Source: VRUE01 sp963707965
GTDB taxonomy: Bacteria; Actinomycetota; Thermoleophilia; Solirubrobacterales; 70-9
DNA: 64,000 nucleotides
NCBI GenBank assembly: GCA_963707965.1
Contig: CAVPRR010000005.1
Coordinates: 143,903-207,902, forward strand
Direction: 5' to 3'
The notes beneath the pieces were generated by a model that made no database searches, had not been told where the DNA came from, and was given only the letters and a program-made list of their open reading frames with translations. Of the stretch, positions 40,057 to 47,937 are shown piece by piece (position 1 is the stretch's first letter; each line of letters begins with the position of its first letter). A program made the translations under genes and the position numbers.

Positions 40057-40577
40057 GCACCCATTTTGGAGCGGTCGAGCCGCTCGAACCGCGCCACAAC
40101 GTCGATCGCTTCGAGTGCGGTCGTGAGCAGCTTGACCGCTGGTTGCGCGCCTATGCCGGGCAAGGTCAGCGCCGAGACACCGCCCGCACCTTCGTGGTCT
40201 GCCGACAAGGGGAGACCGACGTGGTCGGCTACTACACGCTGGTCGCCTCGCAGGTCGAGCAGAGCGAGGCGACGACTGAAGTGCAGAGCGGAACGTCCAA
40301 GCACTTCCCGATCCCCGTCTGCCTGATCGCACGCCTCGCCATTGATCGCTCCGTGCAGGGTGATGGCCTGGGGCGCAGTCTCCTCCTTAACGCCCTGCAG
40401 CGCACCGAGCGCGCCTCGCGCTCGGTCGCCATGCGGGCGGTCCTCGTCCACGCCCTCGACGAGGAAGCCGCCGCCTTCTACACCCGCTTCGGCTTCAGGC
40501 CGGCGAGCACAGAACCACTGACGCTGATGGTCCCGCTTGAGGCCGTCCGCCATACGCTCGACAAGGGGGAGGCATAA
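40053..40577 (+). CDS. GNAT-family toxin (TacT-like)
   Basis: A 174-residue acetyltransferase of the toxin type. The opening reads EPLEPRHNVDRFECGREQLDRWL. The acetyl-CoA site is IARLAIDRSVQGDGLGRSLL (about residues 91-110) and the end is AAAFYTRFGFRP. TacT toxins acetylate aminoacyl-tRNA and stop translation. Pairing with the DUF1778 antitoxin supports the call strongly. The start is a non-ATG codon within the antitoxin stop overlap. Confidence 0.88.
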   Translation: MSTHFGAVEPLEPRHNVDRFECGREQLDRWLRAYAGQGQRRDTARTFVVCRQGETDVVGYYTLVASQVEQSEATTEVQSGTSKHFPIPVCLIARLAIDRSVQGDGLGRSLLLNALQRTERASRSVAMRAVLVHALDEEAAAFYTRFGFRPASTEPLTLMVPLEAVRHTLDKGEA

Positions 40578-40582
40578 CGCCC

Positions 40583-41254
40583 ATGGGGGCCGGCGAGAAC
40601 CCAGGGCACGCATATGAGCTCGTGATCTTGGATTGCGACGGCGTGCTGGTCGAAAGCGATCGGATCTCGTTGCGCATTCAGGCAGAGCGAATCTGTGCGC
40701 TTGGCTTGGAGACGACTTACGAGGACTGCGTCCGAGACTTCCTCGGCCTGGGGATGCCGACGACGCTGCAGATCATCGCCGAGCGCTTGGGCCGTCCGGT
40801 ACCAGAGAGGTGGATTGCCGAGCTTGATACAGCAGTCCGAGAGGGCTTCATCCGCGAACTGACGCCCATGCCGGGTGTCTCTGAGGCGCTCGACCAGATC
40901 GAGGTGCCAACATGCATCGCCTCCAGCGGCAGCCACGACAAGATGCGCCTCACCCTCGGGCTCACAGACTTGTACAACCGCTTCGCTGGGCGGATTTTCT
41001 CGGGCGACGAAGTAGAGCTGGGCAAGCCGGCACCAGACCTCTTCCTCCATGCTGCAGAACGTATGTCCGTACCGCCGGAGCGCTGCGTTGTGGTTGAGGA
41101 CAGCCCATTTGGTGTGACTGCCGCAAAGGCAGCTGGCATGCGCGCTCTCGGCTTTGCTGCAATGACGCCATCGAAACGCTTGGCGGCCGCCGACTCGGTC
41201 TTCGTGGAGATGGGCGATCTCCCGAGACTCGTGGCCGAGGGCAGCCAGCCGTGA
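40583..41254 (+). CDS. HAD-superfamily phosphatase (beta-phosphoglucomutase-like)
   Basis: A 223-residue subclass I HAD hydrolase. Motif I is ILDCDGVLVES (DxD), motif II CIASSGSHDK, motif III the Lys in ELGKPAPDLFL, and motif IV VVVEDSPFGVTAA. It resembles the YfbT/GPH group acting on sugar phosphates; the substrate is unknown. It starts 5 bp after the toxin gene but is probably an unrelated passenger. Confidence 0.87.
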   Translation: MGAGENPGHAYELVILDCDGVLVESDRISLRIQAERICALGLETTYEDCVRDFLGLGMPTTLQIIAERLGRPVPERWIAELDTAVREGFIRELTPMPGVSEALDQIEVPTCIASSGSHDKMRLTLGLTDLYNRFAGRIFSGDEVELGKPAPDLFLHAAERMSVPPERCVVVEDSPFGVTAAKAAGMRALGFAAMTPSKRLAAADSVFVEMGDLPRLVAEGSQP

Positions 41255-41293
41255 GGCTGCCCTAAGAGATCTGCCTGGCGCAGCTGCCGCCCG

Positions 41294-41773
41294 TTAGCCC
41301 ACGGGCGCCATTACGCGGGTGACGCTGTCGCCGACGAAGCAGGGCTTCTCTGAGCCCTCGACCTCGAGGGTGAAGCGGGTCACCGACTGCCACCAGCCGC
41401 CGCCGACCTCGTCGACCGAGACGACCTCGGCTCGGGCGCGGACCCGGGCATCGGCGGGGACCGGAGCGGGGAAGCGGATCTTGTTCCAGCCGTAGTTGAC
41501 ACCCAGGGTGAAGCCGCTGGAGGCGATCATCTCCTTGCGGAAGCCGTCGACCAGCGACAGGGTCAGATTGCCATGGGCGATCGTCGTGCCGAACGGGCTC
41601 TCGCTCTTCGCCCGCTCAACGTCGACGTGGATCCACTGGTCGTCGCCCGAGAGCTCGGCGAACGTGTTGATGTCCTCCTGGGTGACTGTGCGCCACTCGC
41701 TCGGCCCGATCTCCTTCCCGAGCAGCGACTGCATCCCCTCGATGCCCTGTACCTCAACGGTCGCCATCGCCAC
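41294..41773 (-). CDS. MaoC-like (R)-specific enoyl-CoA hydratase
   Basis: A 159-residue hotdog-fold protein with the hydratase 2 motif FAELSGDDQWIHVDVERAKSESPFGTTIAHG (about residues 38-68 in sections), carrying the catalytic Asp and His. It acts on acyl-CoA or related thioesters. A truncated paralogue lies at 35318-35466. The first Met pair (MAMATV) makes the start uncertain by two codons. Confidence 0.85.
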   Translation of the reverse strand: MAMATVEVQGIEGMQSLLGKEIGPSEWRTVTQEDINTFAELSGDDQWIHVDVERAKSESPFGTTIAHGNLTLSLVDGFRKEMIASSGFTLGVNYGWNKIRFPAPVPADARVRARAEVVSVDEVGGGWWQSVTRFTLEVEGSEKPCFVGDSVTRVMAPVG

Positions 41774-41803
41774 GGCAGGCTACCGCAGCAGGCAGGAGCT
41801 CGC

Positions 41804-43222
41804 CTACGCGATGAGGCGCACTTCGAAGCTGGGGACGACGAGGGCTCCGGCCCCACCGAGAAGGGCCAGGATGCGGCTGACGTAGGCGGTCGTCTCGGGA
41901 ATCGCAGGGACGCAGTCGCACTCCTCGACGGGGGCCGGGCCGGCGTTGTAGGCGGCGAGGGCGAGAGCCGGCGAGCCCAATTGGCGCAGCAGGTCTGACA
42001 TCAGATGAGCCTGGGCGTCCATCGCCGCAACCGGGTCGAAGGGGTCGTGGAGCCCGTAGGCGGCCGCGGTCGAGGGGATGAACTGTGCGATCCCCTGGGC
42101 GCCGGCCGGCGAGACCGCGAACGGGTTGAAATTCGACTCCGCCATCAGCTGCGCGGCGAGCAGCGCGGCGGAGACGTTCCAGCGGGCGGCGGCGCGCAGG
42201 AGCGGCGCCCGGAAGCGGGGTGGAACGAATGACGGAAGGCTGCCGGTGCCCGCGAGAGCGCCGTCTCCCCCGCCGCCCCCCGCTCCCACAGCGTTCCCGG
42301 CCTCCGAGCAGGGGGCCGGGCCGGCCGCATACCCGTAGTGCCAGGGCTCCCACGAGTAGCGCTGCACGAAGCCGAAGGCTCCGGCGTTTGCCGCCAGCCA
42401 GCCATAGGCAGAGGCGGGCCCGAGGTCGAGCTCAGTCGCACATCGGTGCAGCGAACGTCCCGGTGGCGCGACCCAGCGCGGGTCCGGATGGGCGGCGAAC
42501 AGCGCAGCCTGCTCCGCATCGGAGCGGAAGCCTGAACTGACGACGAGAGCGATCCCGGCGCGCGAGGCGGACGCGGACATCCGGTCGAAGGCGGCGGCCA
42601 CGTCCAGCCGCATCCCCTCCCCCTGCCGGTAGGCGAGCGGGCCGCTGTAGCCGCCACCGCTGCCCATCGTGGGCAGCGCGCCGCCGGCGCTCGCCGGCGC
42701 GACAGCTTCTGCGACGGCTGACGCTTCGACCTCGACCGGCTCCGCCGGCGCCCCCTCTCCAGCGCGACCCGAAACACGGGCGCCGCCGCCGCCGGCCGCG
42801 CCCGGGTCAACCCGGGCGGCGACCACGGCCCTCACCCTTACAGGAGCAAAGGCCATTCGGTCGGGGAAGGAGACCCGCACCCGCGAGGCGGGGACGCCGT
42901 TTGCGCTGGCGGCCTGGAGGGCGGCCGCCCGCGCCCGCAGCAGGTAGGCGGTTCTCTCCATGTGAAGCGGATTGGGCAGTCCATTCGGCAGGGCCGGTGG
43001 CGAGAGCAGACGCGGCAGGTCGTCGCGCATCGAGCGCGCTGCCGAGATCGCTGCCAGGTCCGCCGCCCGCTGCACCCTGCCCTTGCCGGTTACGGCCCCG
43101 GCGATCGCAACCAGGGCAAGCGCCACCACGATCAGCGCAAGCGCACCCCCGATCGCCGCCAGCAACGCCTGCCCTCCCTCTGTTGCCCCCGGCACGGTGC
43201 GGCGAGCTTCGTTTGGTCGCAT
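41804..43222 (-). CDS. TadG-like/VanY/transglycosylase fusion protein
   Basis: This 472-residue protein joins three modules. Residues 10-140 form a TadG/Flp-pilus-type region with one N-terminal helix (GGQALLAAIGGALALIVVAL) and RVQRAADLAAISAARSM. A VanY-type D-Ala-D-Ala carboxypeptidase follows (SGFRSDAEQAALFAAHPD, zinc ligands in SLHRCATELDLG and WEPWHYGY). Last is a lytic transglycosylase SLT domain (AESNFNPFAVSPAGAQGIAQF, about residues 360-380, catalytic Glu in AES). It would cut both peptide and glycan of the wall, perhaps to let pili pass. The start chosen is ATG at 43222. Confidence 0.85.
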   Translation of the reverse strand: MRPNEARRTVPGATEGGQALLAAIGGALALIVVALALVAIAGAVTGKGRVQRAADLAAISAARSMRDDLPRLLSPPALPNGLPNPLHMERTAYLLRARAAALQAASANGVPASRVRVSFPDRMAFAPVRVRAVVAARVDPGAAGGGGARVSGRAGEGAPAEPVEVEASAVAEAVAPASAGGALPTMGSGGGYSGPLAYRQGEGMRLDVAAAFDRMSASASRAGIALVVSSGFRSDAEQAALFAAHPDPRWVAPPGRSLHRCATELDLGPASAYGWLAANAGAFGFVQRYSWEPWHYGYAAGPAPCSEAGNAVGAGGGGGDGALAGTGSLPSFVPPRFRAPLLRAAARWNVSAALLAAQLMAESNFNPFAVSPAGAQGIAQFIPSTAAAYGLHDPFDPVAAMDAQAHLMSDLLRQLGSPALALAAYNAGPAPVEECDCVPAIPETTAYVSRILALLGGAGALVVPSFEVRLIA

Positions 43223-43252
43223 ACCGGCACCCTGCCCGCAGCCGGCGCACAC

Positions 43253-43282
43253 GTGGTGCGCTCAATCGAACAATTCTGTGAC
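43253..43282. promoter_or_regulatory. 30-bp motif shared by two Tad-locus promoters, copy A
   Basis: The segment beginning GTGGTGCGCTCAA and containing CGAACAATT is repeated with about four mismatches at 45661-45690. Both copies lie about 30 bp upstream of a minus-strand TadG/TadE-type gene. It may be a common promoter or binding site. Confidence 0.5.
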
Positions 43283-43294
43283 AGAAGGGCGCTG

Positions 43295-44086
43295 CTACGC
43301 GCCGGTGGCCGGCTTCCGCGCCGAGACGAACTGCCCAAGGCCGGCGACCCGCTGGTCGATGCCGGCAAGGCCGTGGTCTGCAAGCACAGCGGTCAGCTCG
43401 TCGCGGCCGAAGATCCGCACGCCCGCCAGCCCGCTGGTGATGGTGCCCAGGACGTGGGGCGGCAACGGCCCGCGGTTGCAGCTCGCCAGAAGCGCCACAC
43501 GGCCACCCGGAGCGAGGACACGAACGATCTCGTCGATCGCCCTCAGCGGCTCATCGATCAGGTACAGCGCCGCAAAACAGCAGACCGCATCGAAGCTGGC
43601 GTCCCCGAACGGCAGCGCCCGCGCATCCCCCCGCACGTAGGCAAGACTCCCGCCGCCCCCTCTCCTCACCGCGGCGGCAAGCATCGTCTCCGACGCATCG
43701 ATGCCGACAACCAGGCCGTCGGGCGCCGCCTGCGCGAAGTCCCGCGTGAAGTTGCCGGGCCCGCAGCCCACGTCGAGCACGCGATCAGCCGGCGAGAGAT
43801 CGAGCATCTCCAGGGCAATGCTGTGCTCCTCGGCCGTCCCCGGGCCTATCGCCCCCATCAGGACCCGAGCCCCGAGGGGGCGCCAGAGACGCTCGTAGAT
43901 CAGCGGCAGCACCCTGCTGCGCATGATCTGCTGTCCGGGATGGGCCCCGAGCGCGTCCCGCTCGCCGAGCAGGTCGATGTAGCCCGCCTCAACCGACGGC
44001 TGCGCCGACCCGTTCGACGAGCGAAGCAGCCCAAGTGTGGCCTCGATTGCAGGCGATGAGGAGGCCGCGGTTGCCGAAGCGCTCAC
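43295..44086 (-). CDS. class I SAM-dependent methyltransferase
   Basis: A 263-residue methyltransferase with motif I VLDVGCGPGNFTRDFA, acidic loop VVGIDAS, and the post-motif series ARALPFGDASFDAVCCFAALYLID. It resembles small-molecule (menaquinone or sterol-type) methylases; the substrate is unknown. The start is GTG at 44086, overlapping the upstream gene stop by 4 nt. Confidence 0.85.
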   Translation of the reverse strand: MSASATAASSSPAIEATLGLLRSSNGSAQPSVEAGYIDLLGERDALGAHPGQQIMRSRVLPLIYERLWRPLGARVLMGAIGPGTAEEHSIALEMLDLSPADRVLDVGCGPGNFTRDFAQAAPDGLVVGIDASETMLAAAVRRGGGGSLAYVRGDARALPFGDASFDAVCCFAALYLIDEPLRAIDEIVRVLAPGGRVALLASCNRGPLPPHVLGTITSGLAGVRIFGRDELTAVLADHGLAGIDQRVAGLGQFVSARKPATGA

Positions 44087-44838
44087 ACCCGGAACTGTAT
44101 CCGCGGCTGGGCGGGTCGAATCGGGTCGCGCTCCGCAGCCTCCAGCCGATCCGCGTGGCCGGCCATCTCCGGCCCATCCACGGAGTCCCCGACGATCTCG
44201 GTCCGGGTGGGTGCACGACCGCCTTCGCCGAGCAGCCGTTCGCACAGCCGCTCCGGAAGCCCCCCTCCCGACCCGGCGGGAAGGAGGCCTGCCAGCGCCC
44301 GCCGTGACGCCAGCCAGCCAAGTGGGCGCTTGAGGACCCCGACCCGCAGGTCACGTTCCATCAGGTCGCGGGCGGCGAGAGCTGTGAGAGCGCGATCGGC
44401 GCCGAGGTCGGCGCGCAGAAGCACACCGCCGACCTGCGACGGCGGCTCCTCCAGGAGGTCCTGTAGGAGGCGCGGCGGCAGGTTCACGACGGCGACCGAG
44501 TCGTCGATGAGCGGCAGGGCCGCTGCGATGCCCTGGATCCCGCTCCGGTCGGCGGGGAGCGCCAGGTGGCAGGTCCAACCGCGCGAGGCGACGCCGGCCT
44601 CCGGCAGGTGGGCCGCCAGCCGCTCCTCCAGCTCTCGGGCGGCTGCCGAGGCGACCAGTGTGGGGCGCGGCGCCCGTCGAGGCTCAAGGTCAACCAGGAG
44701 ACCGGCGCGGTCCGGCTCAGACCCAGCGCAGACAAGTGCCGCGGCCGCGACCCTGGTGCCGGCTGCCGCGCCAACTCGACTGACCGCAATCGACGTCCCA
44801 CCCGCTGGGCGACTCGGCAGGTACACCGGCCCGGTCAC
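44083..44838 (-). CDS. unknown protein with MinD/CpaE-like outline in the Tad locus
   Basis: The start is GTG at 44838, which overlaps the TadE stop by 4 nt, giving 251 residues. The pattern hydrophobic strand, then TRVAAAALVCAGSEPDRAGL, then LLVDLEPRRAPRP resembles a MinD/CpaE ATPase in which the P-loop GKT is lost. A later segment ALPLIDDSVAVVNLPPRLL could be the Walker B region. Adenylate binding is doubtful. The CpaE role (localising pilus assembly) is suggested only by its TadE neighbours. Confidence 0.5.
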   Translation of the reverse strand: MTGPVYLPSRPAGGTSIAVSRVGAAAGTRVAAAALVCAGSEPDRAGLLVDLEPRRAPRPTLVASAAARELEERLAAHLPEAGVASRGWTCHLALPADRSGIQGIAAALPLIDDSVAVVNLPPRLLQDLLEEPPSQVGGVLLRADLGADRALTALAARDLMERDLRVGVLKRPLGWLASRRALAGLLPAGSGGGLPERLCERLLGEGGRAPTRTEIVGDSVDGPEMAGHADRLEAAERDPIRPAQPRIQFRV

Positions 44839-45293
44839 TTCGGCCTCGCAGCAGCCGAGGAGGTCACGACGAGGCGATCGGCGATTGCGTGGAAGGGGGA
44901 TGGCGGTTGGAGGCGCACCGTCACCCGACCGCCGTGCACCGAGACGGCGACATCGTCCTCGGCCCAGCCGGGAAGGGAAGCGCGCACCGCGCTCTCCGCG
45001 GGTCGCCCGGCGGCGATCGCAAGTGCTCCGGCCTCGGCCGCGCCGTCGGCAAGGGTCAGCGCGTAACCGGCGGCAAGCAGCTGCAGCGCCAGGAAACCGG
45101 CCAGCAGCAGTGCGGGAACGGCGGCGACCAGCTCGACCGATGCCTGCCCGCTGGATGGTTGATTCCAAATTGACGCGCCCGCGGGGGCGCGACTGGCCAA
45201 GCTGGGCGGCGTCATCCGTGGCGTGCGGGAATTTGGAATCAACCATCCAGCCCCCTGACTCTCCTGACGCACTGCCTCATCCATCGGGGCCAA
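44835..45293 (-). CDS. TadE-like pilus-assembly protein with a repeat-derived N-terminal insert
   Basis: A 152-residue protein with the TadE signature SGQASVELVAAVPALLLAG, one transmembrane helix and a short extracellular domain. Upstream of the signature the frame runs through the 100-bp inverted repeat 45151-45250, adding about 34 codons (GWLIPNSRTPRMTPPSLASR onward) that other TadE proteins lack. Either the insertion stayed in frame or translation now starts at the ATG inside it. The upstream start is ambiguous (45293 or 45284). It overlaps the second TadE gene. Confidence 0.75.
   Translation of the reverse strand: MAPMDEAVRQESQGAGWLIPNSRTPRMTPPSLASRAPAGASIWNQPSSGQASVELVAAVPALLLAGFLALQLLAAGYALTLADGAAEAGALAIAAGRPAESAVRASLPGWAEDDVAVSVHGGRVTVRLQPPSPFHAIADRLVVTSSAAARPK
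45151..45250. repeat. 100-bp inverted-repeat element inside a TadE-like gene
   Basis: CTGGATGGTTGATTCCAAATT (45151-45171) is the exact reverse complement of 45230-45250, giving perfect 21-bp terminal inverted repeats around a 58-bp GC-rich core. The element lies in coding sequence and stays open. No related copy was noticed elsewhere in the window. MITE-like by structure. Confidence 0.7.
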
Positions 45294-45630
45294 GCTGTGT
45301 TCTGGAGCCGACCATGAACCGCGGCAGGCCGGGCAGCAGGCGTGGCACCGCGACGCGTACCGAGACGGTGCCGGTATCGCTCACCTCCGCCCCCGTGCGC
45401 ATCGACGGCGGTAGGGCCCGGCGCGCCGCCCGCGTGGGGTCACCGCCAACCAGCGCTGCCCGCGCGCCTGCGCGTGCCGCAACGCCGGCCGACCACAGCG
45501 CCTGCCCAGCAAGCGCAAGCTGTGCCGCCACCAGGACCAGCAGCAGCAGAAACGGGACCACAGCGATCAACTCCACCGAAGCGGTCCCGGCCTCCCTGCG
45601 CACTGCGCTGTTGGCGACCTGGGGCGGCAC
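45277..45630 (-). CDS. TadE-like pilus-assembly protein
   Basis: A 117-residue TadE-family protein with the signature GTASVELIAVVPFLLLLVLVA and no insertion, showing the ordinary N-terminus for this locus (MPPQVANSAVRREAG). One transmembrane helix is followed by a short extracytoplasmic domain. It is a minor-pilin-like component of the Flp/Tad system. No TadA/B/C genes lie in this window. Confidence 0.8.
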   Translation of the reverse strand: MPPQVANSAVRREAGTASVELIAVVPFLLLLVLVAAQLALAGQALWSAGVAARAGARAALVGGDPTRAARRALPPSMRTGAEVSDTGTVSVRVAVPRLLPGLPRFMVGSRTQLGPDG

Positions 45631-45660
45631 CCCCAGACCGTCCCAGGTGAGAGCGCACGG

Positions 45661-45690
45661 GTGGTGCGCTCAAACGAACAATTTAGTCAC
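45661..45690. promoter_or_regulatory. 30-bp motif shared by two Tad-locus promoters, copy B
   Basis: It matches 43253-43282 over about 26 of 30 positions and lies about 30 bp upstream of the second TadE gene. The common core is GTGGTGCGCTCAA, then CGAACAATT. Confidence 0.5.
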
Positions 45691-45692
45691 AA

Positions 45693-45728
45693 CTCCGTGC
45701 CTAAAAAGAGTTCCGTGCCTAAAAAGAG
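45693..45728. repeat. tandem direct repeat at the end of a membrane-protein gene
   Basis: The unit CCGTGCCTAAAAAGAGTT occurs twice in tandem, and the right copy contains the stop codon of the gene at 45719-46090. It looks like a local duplication that copied the gene end. Confidence 0.6.
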
Positions 45729-46090
45729 TTGGCCTCCACCCAGATGCGCCAGATCGCACCCACCGAGGCGCCGAGCAGGAGGATCCACGCGACGGTCCCG
45801 CCGCCGCTCGAGAACAGCTCGTCGCTGCCAGCGATCAGCAGCGCGATCAGGCCAAAGGCGCCGTAGAGAATCGCGCGGCGCCCGTCGCTCAGGGTCGCCA
45901 TCGTGAGCTGGTTCTGACGGCTCAGCACGTACAGCATCCAGGCGATCGCCGCCAGGAAGCCCATCGACATCGCCGTCACCACCGTCTCCGCCGCGTTCCC
46001 GCCGCCGGGAACGAAGGCGACCACGAGGGCCAGCAGCATGACGATCGCGACATTGCGCAGGGTGCGCACAGGGGGAATCTTAGAACCCAT
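45719..46090 (-). CDS. small integral membrane protein of unknown function
   Basis: A 123-residue protein with four hydrophobic helices (for example VAIVMLLALVVAFVPGG; AILYGAFGLIALLIAGSD; VAWILLLGASVGAIWRI). The family is not recognised. It lies between the Tad-like genes and the PiT transporter, on the same strand, with its stop in a tandem repeat. No cofactor motif is visible. Confidence 0.7.
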   Translation of the reverse strand: MGSKIPPVRTLRNVAIVMLLALVVAFVPGGGNAAETVVTAMSMGFLAAIAWMLYVLSRQNQLTMATLSDGRRAILYGAFGLIALLIAGSDELFSSGGGTVAWILLLGASVGAIWRIWVEANSF

Positions 46091-46186
46091 CTCAAGACTC
46101 CGTGTGTGCGGCTGGCGAGCGCCGGACCAAGCGGGTCAAAGACGCAGGGAGGCCGAATAGCCCTGCCCTATTTGGCCGCCGACGAA

Positions 46187-47284
46187 TCAGCCCGCCGGAA
46201 CCGGCGCGGCCTGCTGGGAACGTCGGACGAAGGCCGCGACCAGTACAGATACGAACAGCAGGGTGACGAGCACCGGCCCCAGGGCCCCGCCTCCGACAAC
46301 CGTGCTGACGCCGTAGGCGGCGGCGCCGATCGCCGCCGCAGCGGGCAGCGTCAGCAACCAGGCGACAAGGATGTTGCCGGCCACTCCCCAGCGGACCGCC
46401 GAGACGCGTTTGGCCGCGCCGGCGCCCATCACGCCGCCGTTGATCGCGTGCGTGGAGGAGATCGGAAAGCCGAGGAAGGTCGCGGTGAGGATCGTCGCCG
46501 CCCCGGCGCTCTGCGCCGAGAACCCCTGTGCGGCGTCCATCTTGATGATCCGCGCCCCGGTTCCGCGCATCGTCCGCCAGCCGCCGCTGTAGGTGCCGAG
46601 CGCGATCGCAGCAGCCGCCGCGACGATCGACCAGAAGGGCGGGTCGGCACCACCGCCCAGGCTGCCGTTGGCGATCAGCGCCAGGGTGATCACCCCCATC
46701 GTCTTCTGCGCGTCGTTGGCGCCGTGGGCGAGGGCCAACAGCCCCGCCGAGACAACCTGGAAGCGGCGAAAGGTCCGCGTCACCGGACCGGGTCGCTGCC
46801 GCCCGAGCAATCGGTAGATGACCGCGATTGCGGCACCGGCCAGAGCGAACGCGGCGAACGGGGCCAGCAGTGCGGGGATCAGCACCTTTTCGAGCAGCCC
46901 GCCGCCGACCACCGCATCGGTTCCGGCCGCCGCCACCGCGGCACCCACCAGGCCGCCGATAAGCGCATGCGAGGAACTGGAGGGAAGGCCGAGGCGCCAC
47001 GTCGCCAGGTTCCATGCGATTGCCCCGACAAGGCCAGCGAAGACCGCAGCCGGAGCGATCGACATCGCGTCGACCACGTCGCCGGCGATGGTGGCCGCCA
47101 CCGCAACCGAGATGAAGGCGCCGGCGAAGTTGAGCAATGCGGCGGCTGCGACCGCCACCTGCGGTGACGCCGCGCGGGTGGAGACCGCCGTCGAGATCAC
47201 GTCGAAGGTGTCGTGGAAGCCGTTGCTGAAGCCGAAGCCGAGCGCCGCGGCGACGACCAGCACCATGACCACGTCAGAGCTCAC
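46187..47284 (-). CDS. PiT-family inorganic phosphate transporter
   Basis: A 365-residue low-affinity phosphate transporter. The two PiT signature repeats are present: GFSNGFHDTFDVISTAVSTR (about residues 18-37) and LALAHGANDAQKTMGV (about residues 180-195). Ten or so helices are predicted. It takes up metal-phosphate by ion coupling. Its ATG overlaps the upstream DUF47 stop by 4 nt, the classical PiT partner arrangement. Confidence 0.92.
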   Translation of the reverse strand: MSSDVVMVLVVAAALGFGFSNGFHDTFDVISTAVSTRAASPQVAVAAAALLNFAGAFISVAVAATIAGDVVDAMSIAPAAVFAGLVGAIAWNLATWRLGLPSSSSHALIGGLVGAAVAAAGTDAVVGGGLLEKVLIPALLAPFAAFALAGAAIAVIYRLLGRQRPGPVTRTFRRFQVVSAGLLALAHGANDAQKTMGVITLALIANGSLGGGADPPFWSIVAAAAAIALGTYSGGWRTMRGTGARIIKMDAAQGFSAQSAGAATILTATFLGFPISSTHAINGGVMGAGAAKRVSAVRWGVAGNILVAWLLTLPAAAAIGAAAYGVSTVVGGGALGPVLVTLLFVSVLVAAFVRRSQQAAPVPAG

Positions 47285-47907
47285 GAGTTCTTGATGACGA
47301 TGCCCTCGATGATCTGAGCCGCGGTCTCGGTCGCATCGATCGCGTTCTCGAGCACCGCAAACATGTCCTTCCAGCGAATCACGACCATCGGGTCGATCCC
47401 ATTTGAGAACAGCGAGGCGACCGCGTCGCGAGAGATCCTGTCGCCCTCGTTCTCGAGCCGATGGATCTCGATCCAGTAGTGCTCGAGGTCCCTGAAGTCC
47501 TGCAGGTGCTCCAACCCTCCGGCAAGCTGCTCGCAGGCGCCAACCAGCACGGCGGTCAGCGCCTGCGCCTGCGCCATCGGCGCCTCGATCTTGTAGAGGC
47601 CGAGGAAGTCGGCCGCCTCCTCGGTGTAGTCGACGATGTCATCCATCTGAGTGGCCAGCCCGTAGATGTCCTCGCGGTCGATCGGCGTCACGAAGGTCGA
47701 GTTCAGCCGCTGGATGATGTCGTGGGTGATCCGGTCGCCCTCCTGCTCGGCCTTGAAGATCTCCCGGCCGAGGCCGCCGTCGTCGGGCCAGCTGCCCATC
47801 ATCTGATCGAGCAGGCGGGCGGCGTGCACCGTGTTCTGGCCCGCTTCGATGAAGAGGTCGAAGAAGGAGCTGTCCCGCGGCAGGAGCGAGAGGCGAGCCA
47901 CGCGCAA
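47281..47907 (-). CDS. DUF47-family PhoU-like protein (PiT accessory)
   Basis: A 208-residue all-helical protein of the DUF47/YkaA group. Metal-binding repeats EAEQEGDRITHDI and ENEGDRISRDAV match the PhoU-type E(G/N)xxD motif. Such proteins regulate the adjacent PiT transporter. It is coupled to pit by a 4-nt overlap and follows ppk by 30 bp on the same strand. Confidence 0.9.
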   Translation of the reverse strand: MRVARLSLLPRDSSFFDLFIEAGQNTVHAARLLDQMMGSWPDDGGLGREIFKAEQEGDRITHDIIQRLNSTFVTPIDREDIYGLATQMDDIVDYTEEAADFLGLYKIEAPMAQAQALTAVLVGACEQLAGGLEHLQDFRDLEHYWIEIHRLENEGDRISRDAVASLFSNGIDPMVVIRWKDMFAVLENAIDATETAAQIIEGIVIKNS

Positions 47908-47937
47908 ATCCTATTGGTCGCCCGGATACGTCACGGG

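Noticed and set aside
44207..47167. Very long plus-strand open frame of nearly 1000 codons
   Set aside because: Antisense to TadE-like, membrane and PiT genes with clear motifs; low-complexity Arg-rich translation.
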